Source: Periplaneta americana
Taxonomy: Eukaryota > Arthropoda > Insecta > Blattodea > Blattidae
Direction: 5' to 3'
NCBI RefSeq assembly: GCF_040183065.1
Contig: NC_091122.1
Location: 86,329,955 to 86,393,954 of the forward strand
DNA length: 64,000 bases
A program made the translations under genes and the position numbers. The notes under the pieces were generated by a model. The model was not told where the DNA came from. It made no database searches and saw only the letters and a program-made list of their open reading frames with translations. Shown one piece after another: positions 34,700 to 46,572 of this stretch. Position 1 is the first letter of the stretch. The number at the start of each line of letters is the position of its first letter.

Positions 34700-37600
34700 T
34701 CTATGTATTGTGGGTCCCTATCACCACGGCATGGCGCGTCCTCAGGTTGCGGATAGAGGAGACGGCCTCTAGATATGGAGTGTAGCTGCGAATATATTGA
34801 ATAAGCAGTCGTGGACAGCCGATAAGGGGTGGTCCTCCAGCTTGGGGGTTGGGCGATGGGCTAACAACCCATCACCGTAAAAAACAGCTTGTTACGAATC
34901 CTTCAAATAAGCCTCGGAATGGGACTGATTCTCTGGCACGACCACAGCAAAGGAATAAGGTTTTGAGATTTGGTACATGGAACGTAACTAGTCTTTATAG
35001 AACAGGAGGGGTAACATTAGTAGCAAAAGAACTAGCTAGATATAGAATAGACTTTCTGGGAGAACAAGAGGTTAGGTTAGATGGGAATGGCAAATCACAA
35101 GTAGGCGATTACTTGTTGTATTATGGGGAAGGAAACGATAATCACCAATTAGGAACAGGATTCTTTGTACATAAAAGAATAAAATCAGCAGTAAAAAAGG
35201 TCGAATTTATCAGTGACAGGTTATCGTATTTAGTACTTAAGGGTAGATTGTGCGATATCGTAGTTATAAATGCTCACGCGCCTACAGAAGAGAAAGACGA
35301 TGATATAAAGAATAGCTTCTATGAGGAATTGGAACACACTTTTGATCATTTGCCTAGATATCACATGAAAGTTTTATTGGGGAATTTCAACGCTAAAGTA
35401 GGACGGGAGGATATTTTTAAACCAACAATTGGAAAAGAGAGCCTACACATAAGTAGTAATGACAATGGAGTTAGGTTAGTCAACTTTGCCACATCAAAAA
35501 GTTTAATTGTCAAGAGTACAACATTTCCGCATAAGGATATACATAAATATACTTGGACTTCTCCAGATGGAATGACACACAACCAAATAGATCACATCTT
35601 GATAGATAAACGGAGATATACTAGTATAATAGACATTCGAACTTTCAGGGGGGCAGATTGTAATTCTGACCATTATTTGGTAATTGGAGAATTAAGGGAA
35701 AGGCTATCAGTAGCTAAGCGAGTAGAGCAACAAGCTAATATTAGTAGATTCAATATTCTGAAATTAAAGGACGACGAAACTAAGCAACGTTATCAGGTTG
35801 AAATTTCAAATAGGTTTGCTGCTTTAGCAACTTCCGACAAAGCTAAGGAAGAGTTAGACGTTAATAGCGTGTGGGACAATATCCGAGATAATATCAAACT
35901 TGCAGCTGAGCAGAGCATAGGCTATTATGAAACTAAGAAAAAGAAACCGTGGTTTGATGAAGATTGTTCCATTCTAGTAGATAGAAGGACACAGGCAAAA
36001 TTGAAATTCTTACAGGATCCAATTAGGAGAATAGAGATAATTATTTCAATGAAAGACGGGAAGCAAGTCGTACACTTAGGAATAAAAAAGAGAGATTACT
36101 TGAAGGAAAAACTGAATGAGGTAGAAACAAATAGTAAGAATAAAAACATTCGAGATTTATATAAGGGTATAAAGGAATTTAAAAACGGATATCAGCCAAG
36201 GGTAAACGTGATTAAGGATGAGAATGGTGACTTGCTTGCAGACGCTCATTCAATCCTGAACAGATGGAAAAACTATTTTGAGCAACTACTAAATATACAT
36301 ACGCCAAATAGAAATGATCGGGACGAAATTCAAATACAAACTGCTGAGCCATTTAAACCGGAACCCACACTTTCTGAAGTCGAAATTACAATAGAAAATC
36401 TGAAAAAGTACAAGTCTCCAGGTATCGACCAAATTCCAGCAGAATTAATACAAGAGGGTGGAAGCGCATTATCTAGCGAAATTTATAAACTTCTACTTGT
36501 AATTTGGGAAAAGGAAATTGTACCAGAACAATGGAAGGAGTCCATAATCGTACCTATTTTTAAGAAGGGGGACAAGACTAACTGTAGTAACTTTCGAGGA
36601 ATATCACTTTTGTTGACATCTTATAAAATTTTGTCGAATATCCTTTTGAGAAAATTAACTCCATATGTAGATGAAATTATTGGGGATCATCAGTGTGGTT
36701 TTAGGCGTAATAGATCGACTATTGATCAGATTTTTTGTATTCGACAGATGTCGGAGAAACAATGGGAGTATAAGGGTACAGTACATCAGTTATTCATAGA
36801 TCTCGAAAAGGCGTATGACTCGCTTAAGAGAGAAGTTTTATATGATATTCTTATTGAATTTGGTATTCCCAAGAAACTAGTTTGATTAATTAAAATGTGT
36901 CTTAGTGAAACTTACAGCAGAGTCCGTGTAGGCCAGTTTCTATCTGATGCTTTTCCAATTCACTGCGGGCTGAAGCAGGGAGATGCATTGTCACCTCTAC
37001 TTTTTAACTTTGCTCTAGAATATGCCATTAGGAAAGTTCAGGATAACACAGAGGGTTTGTAATTGAACAGGTTACATCAGCTTCTTGTCTATGCGGATGA
37101 CGAGAATATGTTAGGAAAAAATCCACAAACGATTAGGGAAAACATGGAAATTCTACTTGAAGCAAGTAAAGAAATAGGGTTGGAAGTAAATCCCGAAAAG
37201 ACTAAGTATATGATTATATCCCGTGACCAGAATATTGTACGAAATGGAAATATAAAAATTGGAGATTTATCCTTCGAAGAGGTGGAAAAATTCAAATATC
37301 TTGGAGCAACAGTAATAAATATAAATGACACTCAGGAGGAAATTAAACGCAGAATAAATATGGGAAATACCTCTTATTATTCGGTTGAGAAGCTTTTGTC
37401 ATCTAGTTTGCTGTCAAAAAATCTGAAAGTTAGAATTTATAAAACAGTTATATTGCCGGTTGTTCTATATGGTTGTGAAGCTTGGACTCTCACTTTGAGA
37501 GAGGAGAGATTAAGGGTGTTTGAGAATAAGGTTCTTAGGAAAATATTTGGGGCTAAGAGGGATGAAGTTACAGGAGAATGGAGAAAGTTACACAACGCAG

Positions 37601-37912
37601 AGCTGCACGCATTGTATTCTTCACCTGACATAATTAGGAACATTAAATCCAGACGTTTGAGATGGACAGGGCATGTAGCACGTATGGACGAATCCAGAAA
37701 TGCATATAGAGTGTTAGTTGGGAGGCTGGCGGGAAAAAGACCTTTGGGGAGGCCGAGACGTAGATGGGAAGATAATATTAAAATGGATTTGAGGGAGGTG
37801 GGATATGATGATAGAGACTGGATTAATCTTGCTCAGGATAGGGATCAATGGCGGTCTTATGTGAGGGCGGCAATGAACCTCCGGGTTCCTTAAAAGCCAA
37901 TAAGTAAGTAAG
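34700..37912 (+). mobile_element. RTE-clade LINE, near full length (copy 1)
   Basis: It comprises a GC-rich 5' leader (about 34700-34848), one long coding frame (34849-37893) and a very short 3' end with a TAAGTAAGTAAG tail. This is the RTE layout: one ORF with apurinic-type endonuclease plus RT, a minimal 3' UTR and a short simple-repeat tail. Two other copies of the family lie at 29028-31049 and 63263-63871. I could not define a target duplication with confidence. Confidence 0.9.
34849..37893 (+). pseudogene. RTE endonuclease-reverse transcriptase, inactivated
   Basis: One frame of 1014 codons runs to the conserved end (RAAMNLRVP). Codons 45-275 form an endonuclease/exonuclease/phosphatase-fold nuclease with FGTWNVTSL, EQEVRLDG and SDHYLV. 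The motif that should be GDFNA reads GNFNA (codon 179, Asp to Asn at a catalytic position). RT follows: FKKGDKTNCSNFRGISLL, FIDLEKAYDSL (motif A), [17 protein letters not shown] (motif B), YADD at 37090-37101. The C-terminal region has [17 protein letters not shown] and [12 protein letters not shown]. Defects: TGA at 36883 where copy 2 has GGA, TAA at 37060 where copy 2 has GAA, and a shifted stretch at about 36021-36088. No in-frame ATG precedes the endonuclease; the frame opens after a TGA at 34798. Confidence 0.92.
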
Positions 37913-38084
37913 AGTACTCTTTATGACAGCGTCCCGATTTTGACTTTCTAGAGGAAGAGGGCAGAGGATACGTAACAATTTTGTATACGAACGTACCTGT
38001 ACCTGCGCTGTGACGTCACATATACTTCGAATCAGGCAAATTCATTCCAGTTTATAGGTAGCTGAAACACGGAGTCTACTCATT

Positions 38085-38737
38085 ACTTTATTGTCCGACT
38101 TCGTATATGCGTTGCTAGCAAATACAAGCGAGAATTACTATTCTAAAGTATTACAGTGCACATTTGACGCTGCACAAAATTTTAATATACAGAGAAAAAT
38201 AATTGTTTGTGATTTCGAGAAGGTTATAATAAACAGTGCCATTGTTAAAGCACAAACAGCGTCGATTTCATATTCTTTTTTCATTTAGCGTAAAGTATTT
38301 ACAGAAGAGTTCAATTTGATGGCTTGCAAGAAGAGTATAATAACCCAGCGAATCGACAACTGAAAACAGAAACCCACATGATGCATGCAAAAGCATTCGT
38401 GTCTATAGAACGTATTTCAATATGCATGGGTAAACTTTGAGAAGAGGCGTACGATGACATGGTTGAGATTTAGATTATTTTGATGTCATCAGAATTACGG
38501 GAAGACCGGCCAGAGGACGTACGTAGGAGGGGTGTTCCACCACGGTATCCTATACCTCTTTGGAATCTGTACGCTGCTACGCTCGTCATTGAACATCGAA
38601 CTAACAATATCAGCGAGGGTTTTTATAACTGCTTTCAGTTACTGAAAAGTAAACAACATCGAGCTTTCTTGCAAGAACTCCATAGGGAACAAGTAGACGA
38701 AAAGATAAATTTCAGCACTGCCGAAAAAAGTGACTAA
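38085..38737 (+). pseudogene. MULE-type transposase fragment
   Basis: Plus-strand pieces in order resemble the MULE transposase domain found with FLYWCH-like proteins in insects. They are FVYALLANTSENYYSKVLQ and KIIVCDFEKVIINSA (38091-38230), EEYNNPANRQ and ICMGKL in another frame (38330-38440), and PIPLWNLYAATL then RTNNISEGFYNCF (38550-38640). In Mutator-like transposases, DFE holds a catalytic Asp, and W-N...TNN.EG.....N is the conserved C-terminal block. At least two frame changes and several stops separate the pieces, so this is a decayed transposon or derived gene. Confidence 0.65.
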
Positions 38738-39810
38738 CGGTTCAAAGAAGAATAAGAAAAGTATAGTAAAAGGTTATAATGCATAGGCCTACTAGGATGA
38801 GGATCCCTTTTGGAATACTTGAGAGAAATCGGCAACTTAACTCTATAAAGATTAATGTATTCAGTTCTGTAATAAAAATGCATAAATAAATTCTACGGTG
38901 AATGCGTTAAATTTGAAACTATTTGTAATTTATTTCCTTCCGAATTCATGAGTTTCGTAATATTTGAAATTGGGAAAAAAAGTTTTCATGAAATGGGAAT
39001 TCGTGGGATTGGAATTTGGTTTTAGGAAATTGACTATTCCTAAAACCGAATTCATGAGAATGACCGGAAATCTTAGAGATTACATTTCGTCGTTGATCCT
39101 GCAATAATCCCTAAGTGCAAAATATAAAATCTTTCAGTAGGAAGAAAAAACACATTTATTCATCCTATGGCAACCGTACGTAGGAGATTGTAAATTCTTA
39201 CATTTTCGAAACAAAGAAATATAATTACATATAGGAGATTTTATTATTTGCTGTATCACTATTTAAGTAATTTAATAGAGCAGAAATCTGAAAATCGATA
39301 AATATGTCACATAGGAGTTATCGCAGGAACAACGACGATTTGTTTTTCTTCTACAATATAGTCTACACCAGTTAGTCTTATCACTTGTGGTTTTAGGTTT
39401 GTATTTTTTTGTTATCTTACATAGTTCAAACACACCTTCTTGTAGCCTATATTATAATATATCTCCTTTTACAAAGGATCATCTGTTAGTCAGAAAAAAA
39501 TACGAATTCATATATATATCATGTTTAGAGTTTTCTGCTTGTTTTCACTACAAATCCAGTATTCTCCAAATCTTCCCTCTTTCCTGTCTTTATCTTAGTC
39601 TCCGCACATGATATACATCTTAATGTTGTCTAACATCTGATACCTTCTTCTGTTCCGAACTTTTTCCCCATTCACCAGTCCTTCAGTAGTCAGTTCCTTC
39701 TTAGCATGAGAACGAGCCAATTTCTTTTTCTGTTCCTCATCATTTTCAAGATTATGTTATCTTCTCCTACTCTTTCTAGCACAGATTCATTTCTTATTTT
39801 GTCTGACCAT

Positions 39811-39842
<32 letters not shown>

Positions 39843-40899
39843 TTTCAATTAATATATGTATATGTGTGTGTGTTCAAATGAACTGAAACTTTGACCCTCA
39901 CTTATTTTTGTTATAATTAAATGATGGCACTTTTTATACTAACTACAGTATCATAAAGTCTCGGTATTTTCTTCATTAAACTTTGGAAAGAATGGTTATG
40001 GGATAAGTAAGACTAAGAATTCTTATATTCTACTTTCCGAAGCTTATTTGAAAATTTCAGCTGTATTTTCCTGGTTATATTACAAGGTTTAAAAACATTA
40101 AAACGAAAGGTTTGTTTGTTGTCTAAAATATAAAGAACACTTTTGAAGATTAGTTTCCTTTCAACGCACCATTATTCGCAAAATAAACCAGGTGCAGCTG
40201 AGAGTTTTATTCATGGAGTTGTTCTTTAGTTAAGAAGGGATAACATATTCACATAGTTTACCTCCTACATAATGGAGAACACACGTTACCCTTACGAGAG
40301 CTCAAGCTTTGTGATCCGCAGGTCAATTATTATGCACCTGAGGGGAGTCCCTCAGACACGAGCCAAGACTTGTTCTCATTCTCGTAGCCCGCAAGTGCCC
40401 GCATTCTTTTCTTTTGTGAACATTTACATAAAATACTACCAACATGGGAAGGGGTTTGCCTATTACCATATCAAAATTTGTTTGAACTACTAAATCGAAG
40501 GAATTGAAGTTGTGAACTATAAATGTCCGAGTGGCTAGATTTTATACTTTAGGGAATATATATATATATACACACTATATAATATAATTATTTATCATTA
40601 TATTAAAATTATTAACTTACTAATTTACTTACGCTCCAATTGCTTATATGTTCATTTAATTATTTAAGCATTTACTTATTTCTTTCTCAATCTAACATAA
40701 AATTTTCTTCAATAAATTTTGTCAAAATTCAGGTAGAATTTTCATTTCTCTAATCAACATATAACGTAGGCCTATTTATTAATAGGCCTATAATAAAAAC
40801 TATTTATTCGCCTACATGTTAATATTTAAGTATGTTCACGCACAAATACCGTACAACCCTATCATTCATATGTTCGTCAATCAGTCAATCGGACAATTA
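38738..40899. other. AT-rich DNA, nothing recognised
   Basis: A (TA)n run at about 39806-39832 and TAGGCCTA at 38784, 40767 and 40783 are present. Frames at 39387-39611 and 40272-40493 have no motif. Confidence 0.4.
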
Positions 40900-41300
40900 A
40901 CCCATATGTTTATTCATGTGTCCATCCATTCATCTTCCATGTAAACATCATGTGTCTATCTATGTAATCATCCACTCATCCACCTACCCTCTTATCTAAC
41001 CACCCTGCCACCCTCCCATCCATCCATCCATCCACCCACCTATCCTTCAATCCACCCTTCCACTCGTTTCGACTCTCTGTCCATCCATCTCATCATCCAT
41101 CTATCCATCCATCAATCCATCCATTCACTCTTCCATCAATCCAGCTATCTATTCACCCATCTATAATTTAAAAGAGAAATTTTGTTTAAAATATTAGTCT
41201 TGAGGATTAATGAAAATGTATGAATTATATCTCTTGCCAACCACCAATCCATCCTTCCACTCATACACCCGTCCATCCATCCATCCATCCATCCAAAATA
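40900..41300. repeat. diverged (CATC)n tetranucleotide region
   Basis: Long runs of CATC/ATCC with many substitutions; interrupted near 41165-41240. Confidence 0.8.
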
Positions 41301-41476
41301 TTAATTGTCTATCCAGCTAGGCATATATTGTTTATCGATCAATCTATCTATATCCAACTTACACAATATATCAATATGCCTAAGAGTGTCTCTGTATAGC
41401 CTACCTGTCGACGTTTACATCTTTATGTTATTTCCCATCCATCTACCAATTCGTGGAGACATCGATTTAGAGTCTA

Positions 41477-41656
41477 AGGGCTATATTCATAGACATTTCG
41501 CTAGCCCCGCTACGAGCATGCTAAACTAGCCCCGACTTTGCCAGAGGAGGGACGAATTATTCATATCGCTAACATTGGTTTATGAATATGAAAAACGTTA
41601 GTTTCGCTGAGCATCCACCAGAAGCCCGCGCTAAAAATGTCTATGAATACGGCCCT
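41477..41656. mobile_element. about 180-bp MITE with inverted ends
   Basis: The left end AGGGCTATATTCATAGACAT and the right end, read on the other strand, AGGGCCGTATTCATAGACAT pair over about 30 bp. The interior is GC-rich with TTCATAT and TTTATGAATATG sub-repeats. The ends resemble hAT-type termini, but a clean 8-bp duplication is not visible. Confidence 0.7.
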
Positions 41657-41755
41657 GAGAGATTATTTTCTAAACATTCTATAATTACATTATTTTTGTT
41701 ATTCCATTTCCATTTCATTATAAGTGCATTTATTTGTTTGTAATTTATTTTAGTT

Positions 41756-42006
<251 letters not shown>

Positions 42007-42067
42007 TACTTTTGTTTTCATAAACTCATCCCTTTCTCTTGTACTTTTTATGTAGGATGTAATGTTA

Positions 42068-42331
42068 TCAGCGATGGACATTCAAAATTAATGTTGCTAA
42101 ACTCATGATCCCGTCTACAGCATAAACATTGCGCTCGTTATTAATGTATTTTTTCTCTAATAAATTGTAAACGTGAACATATTGTGCGTCATTGTTGGAT
42201 CGTAGAAGTTTCCAAAAGGAACTAAATTTGTTTTCATCAAAGGTCATAACAAAGCCTATACGCGCTGTATATTTACTCATGTTCATTATTGTTCTTGCCT
42301 TCATGTACATCTTCATAATAACACAATTCAA
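42068..42331 (-). CDS. hypothetical ORF, unrecognised
   Basis: An 87-codon minus-strand frame with an unexceptional composition (MTFDENKFSSFWKLL, NNDAQYVHVYNLLEKKYI). It follows the frame at 42419-42643 by 87 bp in the same direction, so the two could be parts of one gene or one decayed element. No family or splice signal is clear. Confidence 0.25.
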   Translation of the reverse strand: MNCVIMKMYMKARTIMNMSKYTARIGFVMTFDENKFSSFWKLLRSNNDAQYVHVYNLLEKKYINNERNVYAVDGIMSLATLILNVHR

Positions 42332-42418
42332 GTGGCATTGTTGTGAGACAAATTAAGTTAAGAACTCAAATGTTACTCTCAGACAGACAGCTAAAGATCA
42401 ACTTCAAAAGTGGATGAA

Positions 42419-42643
42419 TCAAGATAGTTGAAACTGGTCTCTTAATGTAATTTTAAAAATTTCGTACATAAAGCGTTGCAAAAACCGAACATGCTCAGAT
42501 ATAATTTTCTTTGATATTTTGATGATTATGTTTATGACTACATCACGATCTTCAGGTTTAACAAAAACATTTTGCATTCCACATCTTTTGGCATACAGAT
42601 CAGGTCTGTATGTACAGTACTTTCTTTCTGAACGTCCTGTCAT
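42419..42643 (-). CDS. hypothetical ORF, unrecognised
   Basis: A 74-codon minus-strand frame with an ATG start (MTGRSERKYCTYRPDLYAKR) and a mixed, protein-like composition. Its first codons lie in the left unit of a perfect 48-bp tandem duplication (42622-42717), which also duplicates the upstream leader. No domain was recognised. Confidence 0.3.
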   Translation of the reverse strand: MTGRSERKYCTYRPDLYAKRCGMQNVFVKPEDRDVVINIIIKISKKIISEHVRFLQRFMYEIFKITLRDQFQLS

Positions 42644-42717
42644 CTATTTACATTATGAAATAAAATAAATTCTTTCTGAACGTCCTGTCATCTATTTACA
42701 TTATGAAATAAAATAAA
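42622..42717. repeat. perfect 48-bp tandem duplication
   Basis: Units 42622-42669 and 42670-42717 are identical (TTCTTTCTGAACGTCCTG...). The absence of any difference suggests a recent event. Confidence 0.97.
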
Positions 42718-44379
42718 GTTTTACTGCTTGTTTTGTCTCAGAAAGTCTTTTCATCCCTTTCATTGTCCCATGTTCGTAATGAAAATTTATATTTTAAAAT
42801 GCAACACTTCGCGCATATATTTGTAAAATTAAAAACATATATATGAAATAATTATTTTAATTATAACATTAGAACAATGTCAAGTAGCATTCCTTCATAT
42901 GACCTTGAAGACTGTATCTGTGACTTTGTTGAAATATAACTTGTATTTAATTTTTGCGTCTGTACCAATGTCGTATTGAGGTCATAGAGTTGCCAGGTTT
43001 TCAAAATGTAAATAAGGAACAGTTGCAACACTTAAATCGGGGAAAATAAGAGAAATTTGAAATGGATATAGAGAGATAAACCGATAAGCGTCTTCTACGA
43101 GCACTATTAGCATGTTAAATTATAGTTAAGGGAAAAATACCTTTCGTTTCACACCATTATATCTATTATATTACTAACCATCAGTTTATTTGTATTTCTA
43201 AAATTTAGAAGAACACATTATTTGTATGGATTCAAAGTGCAAGATGTAATTGCATAGTTTGTGTCCATACGAATATTAAATGCGTGTTATATTTTTCTAT
43301 ATGCATGCGGACGAGAGAAACACTCATTTTAATTTGAAACATTTTTCGCGTCTTCACATAATATAGGCTACTATACACAATCCAACAATTACTGTACGGT
43401 ACTAATAATCTTACACAGCTATTGCTTCGGAATAAAATTACTTTAACTGAAACAGAGAAAGCTAGAGGCTTAAATTCATTTACTTCGTTGTCACGTTTCT
43501 AAAGATATTGATGTTAATGAAGAAAAGTGACTGTTTCTTATCACAATTCTGCAACACGATGTCCGTACAAACATCAAGGGAAAAGAATAAAAAAAGTAAA
43601 CAAATTGTTGCTCGTCTATGAAATTATAACTGAAAATAAGGAACTTTTCGTATCCCATATGGATTTCTTACGAACAATTATTTTATGCATCAAATATGAG
43701 TCATAAACTCTGTTATATTGGTTCCCACAATAATTTTGTTGACCTAATCCTTCCATATTTTTATATTTCAAGCCTTACTGTTCAAAATATTTCTTCACAT
43801 AGTTATTAGAATGCATTCAGTCTATGTAATCGTTTTTTTTGTCATTATTTAATTAAACTTTTATATCTATTCATTAGCCACAATCATTCTTTTTCAGTCT
43901 TCGACATAATTCTTGCTTTAATATCAGTATTTGATCCCTCGTTGCATGCTATCAATTTTTTTATATTATATTATGCAAGAATAGATTAGTGACCATCAAC
44001 TTGGTTCTTTGAAAATTATGTACATGAAGTTCTTTCGAATATGTTATGTAATATAAAGCATAACGCAAGATCATCACAAATAATCATCATTAAATTTCTC
44101 ATAAATTTTCTGATTTCTCATTCACGAGTAGAATCATTGACAAAATAAACAGTAAACATTTTAGTCATTTGTACAATCTTACATTACTGTGCACCAAAAT
44201 AGATCATAATATACAGATATGATTTTTTACTAAAATTCCAGTTTGATTCCAAACGAATAGTTTATTACATTCCTTGCATAATTCTGCACTGTAACATACC
44301 TTAATCCCATATTTCATAATTTGGAGAAAGTGCAGTTTGATTCTAGTCTACTCAGTTGCGTGGACCAATTTAAAGACAG
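42718..44379. other. AT-rich DNA, nothing recognised
   Basis: No gene or repeat was recognised. Confidence 0.4.
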
Positions 44380-44640
44380 AGTTGCTGCCCAGGGTGGGCC
44401 ATAGGAGGTTGGTCTAAGGTACACCCGCGATGAGATGATAAGATGATAGAGAAATGTTGAGATGCCACAAGGGAGCCGGAGATCTCTCAGAAAGCGCCTG
44501 TGTTACCTGGACCATGGGCTTGCCCAACTCAAATTGTAAATCGAGGGTAAACCGACGATTGAACCTGGAACCACAGGCTTATAAATCATGCTCTTAGTCA
44601 CAGCGGTGACCAAAACTCGAACTGCAGTGATTACATGCGA
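44380..44640. repeat. SINE-like GC-richer repeat
   Basis: The block differs in composition from its surroundings and contains a B-box-like sequence (CGATTGAACCTGG near 44555) and GGACCATGGGCTTGCCCAAC, which I recognise from common insect interspersed repeats. It truncates the hAT fragment on its right. Confidence 0.45.
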
Positions 44641-44699
44641 CAGACAGCCTATGAAGTAAGGAGACGGAGGAAAGGTACTTGACATGAAAACTACAACCA

Positions 44700-45060
44700 G
44701 GGTAGTTCCTGTATTAACATCTTGATCAATCCCACGGATAAAAATCTTAAGTTTTGCTGTGTCAGTAATGTCACTGCTGTCATCAAAAGCCAAGTGAATA
44801 ATATACGATTTTTCTTGCTTCTTTTTTAAACCTTCCTCTTGAATAGAATCAGTAATTTTCTAAATTCTTCTCTCGATACTTGCTCGAGAAATTCGAATTG
44901 TTTCAAAATTAAAAACTTCTTATGGAGAAGTTATTTAAGCTATTTTAATCATTACTCTTTTGAGAAATTCTGTTCTATTACAAAGCTTTAGAGCACGAGA
45001 TATTTCAACCCCATTAGGTAGCTGACTTCGTTACATCTTTCTCTTCCTGGTTATAATTTA
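44700..45060 (-). pseudogene. hAT transposase fragment
   Basis: The minus strand reads ISRALKLCNRTEFLKRVM, ISRASIERRI and then LAFDDSSDITDTAKLKIFIR, with stops between. The last block matches the conserved (A)LDES.D..DTAQL..F.RG segment of hAT transposases, including domesticated ZBED/GTF2IRD2-type relatives. Its Asp is the expected first catalytic residue. Everything downstream is lost at the SINE-like repeat. Confidence 0.65.
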
Positions 45061-45291
45061 AGATATGTCAATTCCTGGCTTTTAAGAGTTCGTTGGCACG
45101 TAATATTGAATCAGTTTTTCTACAATATTAGTATTAAATGAATAACTAATAAATAATTACGCTCATCTAAGGATTAAGAAGATTAAAAACGAGATAAAAC
45201 CTAATAATTTTATCCTTCTTGGGAGAATATCTACAAATATCAGTATTCATGAACGTACAGAAGAATTATAGAATCACACACTTAGTGGTCA

Positions 45292-45294
<3 letters not shown>

Positions 45295-45368
<74 letters not shown>
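45295..45368. repeat. (AAT)n-(ATT)n palindromic microsatellite
   Basis: About nine AAT units meet about fifteen ATT units, forming a long perfect hairpin. Confidence 0.95.
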
Positions 45369-45369
<1 letters not shown>

Positions 45370-45979
45370 CATTATTCAGCGTGACAATTATTGTTTCTAT
45401 ATACTCCTAATTGAACAGTTGAGCAACAGACAGAACAACAAAAAAGTTTTCCTTCTCATTCTTAACGAAACCACCTCTTACTCCTTGTAGAGACAGAGTT
45501 TGTAGAGCGACATGATACCGCCACTGCTTGCCTTCAGTACGTGAATGAAACACACAGCAATGTACAGGAAACTCCTCGTATTCGTTTGAATGTCTGTGAT
45601 TGCACGGTCACGGCTGCACTAGACCATCGTGGCGGCAAGATAAGGAATAAAAATGGTGCACAACAATTCGACCTATTTACATTTCTTCGTTTTTATTTTG
45701 CCCTTACATGCGAATTTTGTTGAAGATCGTTGCTATAGACACTCAATAGCATCAAAGAAGAGAATTGATTGTTGCAATACTCTAGTCATGATTTTCTACG
45801 AACTCATATTGGCAGTATTCTAGAGATTTCTAAGCGATTATTTTTTGATTTGCGTTGTGAAAGTGATCATCTCTTTGTGTCGATATTAGGAGCATAATAC
45901 TTACTGCATTTTTAGGAAACGTCGCTGTTCTAATCCTATTTTTGCTAGCTGTCTTAAAATCACTCATTCTGCGTAGAAC

Positions 45980-45980
45980 A

Positions 45981-46058
<78 letters not shown>
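45980..46058. repeat. (ATT)n microsatellite
   Basis: About 26 units. Confidence 0.95.
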
Positions 46059-46419
46059 TTAAACCTATGTCGAAATATGTCTAAAAATGAGCTTTTTTGT
46101 AATATTAGTTTTTTGTTGTATTTAATGTTATTTAGACACAGCGTATGTATGTTATTTTAATGACTTACGAACATAGCAAAAATGCTGAAGTTCAATGTCA
46201 GTTCAGTTAAAGTAACATAAAAAAATACATTTAAGCAACACGCATCTACAAGAATACAGTGCTTCCATAGTCAATGGAATTCCAGATTCAGAGTATACAA
46301 GATTTTTAAATTAACACATTTATGAGCATTATTTCCAATGGACAAATGAACTTTCATCACATTCACTTGCAGCAGTTACATTCCTGAAGAGAGCAACATC
46401 TTAAATAATACGAGTAATG

Positions 46420-46572
46420 AAAATAAGTGTGATTTTTGTTGGAATGATTAAAAGAATATAAGTGATCATACAAGAAAGTTTCATCCTGAAGAGTATCGGA
46501 AGGCAATTGCAATTCGATATCACGCGTTAGATAATACTTCTAATACCACTGATCTTCAATCAGACACCAGTA
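46420..46572 (+). pseudogene. possible BED-type zinc-finger exon
   Basis: The plus frame reads KCDFCWND, a stop, then ISDHTRKFHPEEYRKAI. This gives a Cys-x2-Cys and a His-x4-His spacing like a BED zinc finger of hAT-derived proteins. The frame then runs to AAAG|GTAAGG near 46573, a good splice-donor sequence. One in-frame TAA sits between the Cys and His pairs. It lies 1.4 kb from the hAT fragment but on the opposite strand, so the link is open. Confidence 0.35.

Noticed and set aside
44503-44793. Full 96-codon frame as one protein
   Set aside because: Only the first third is hAT transposase; the rest is read through an unrelated SINE-like repeat.
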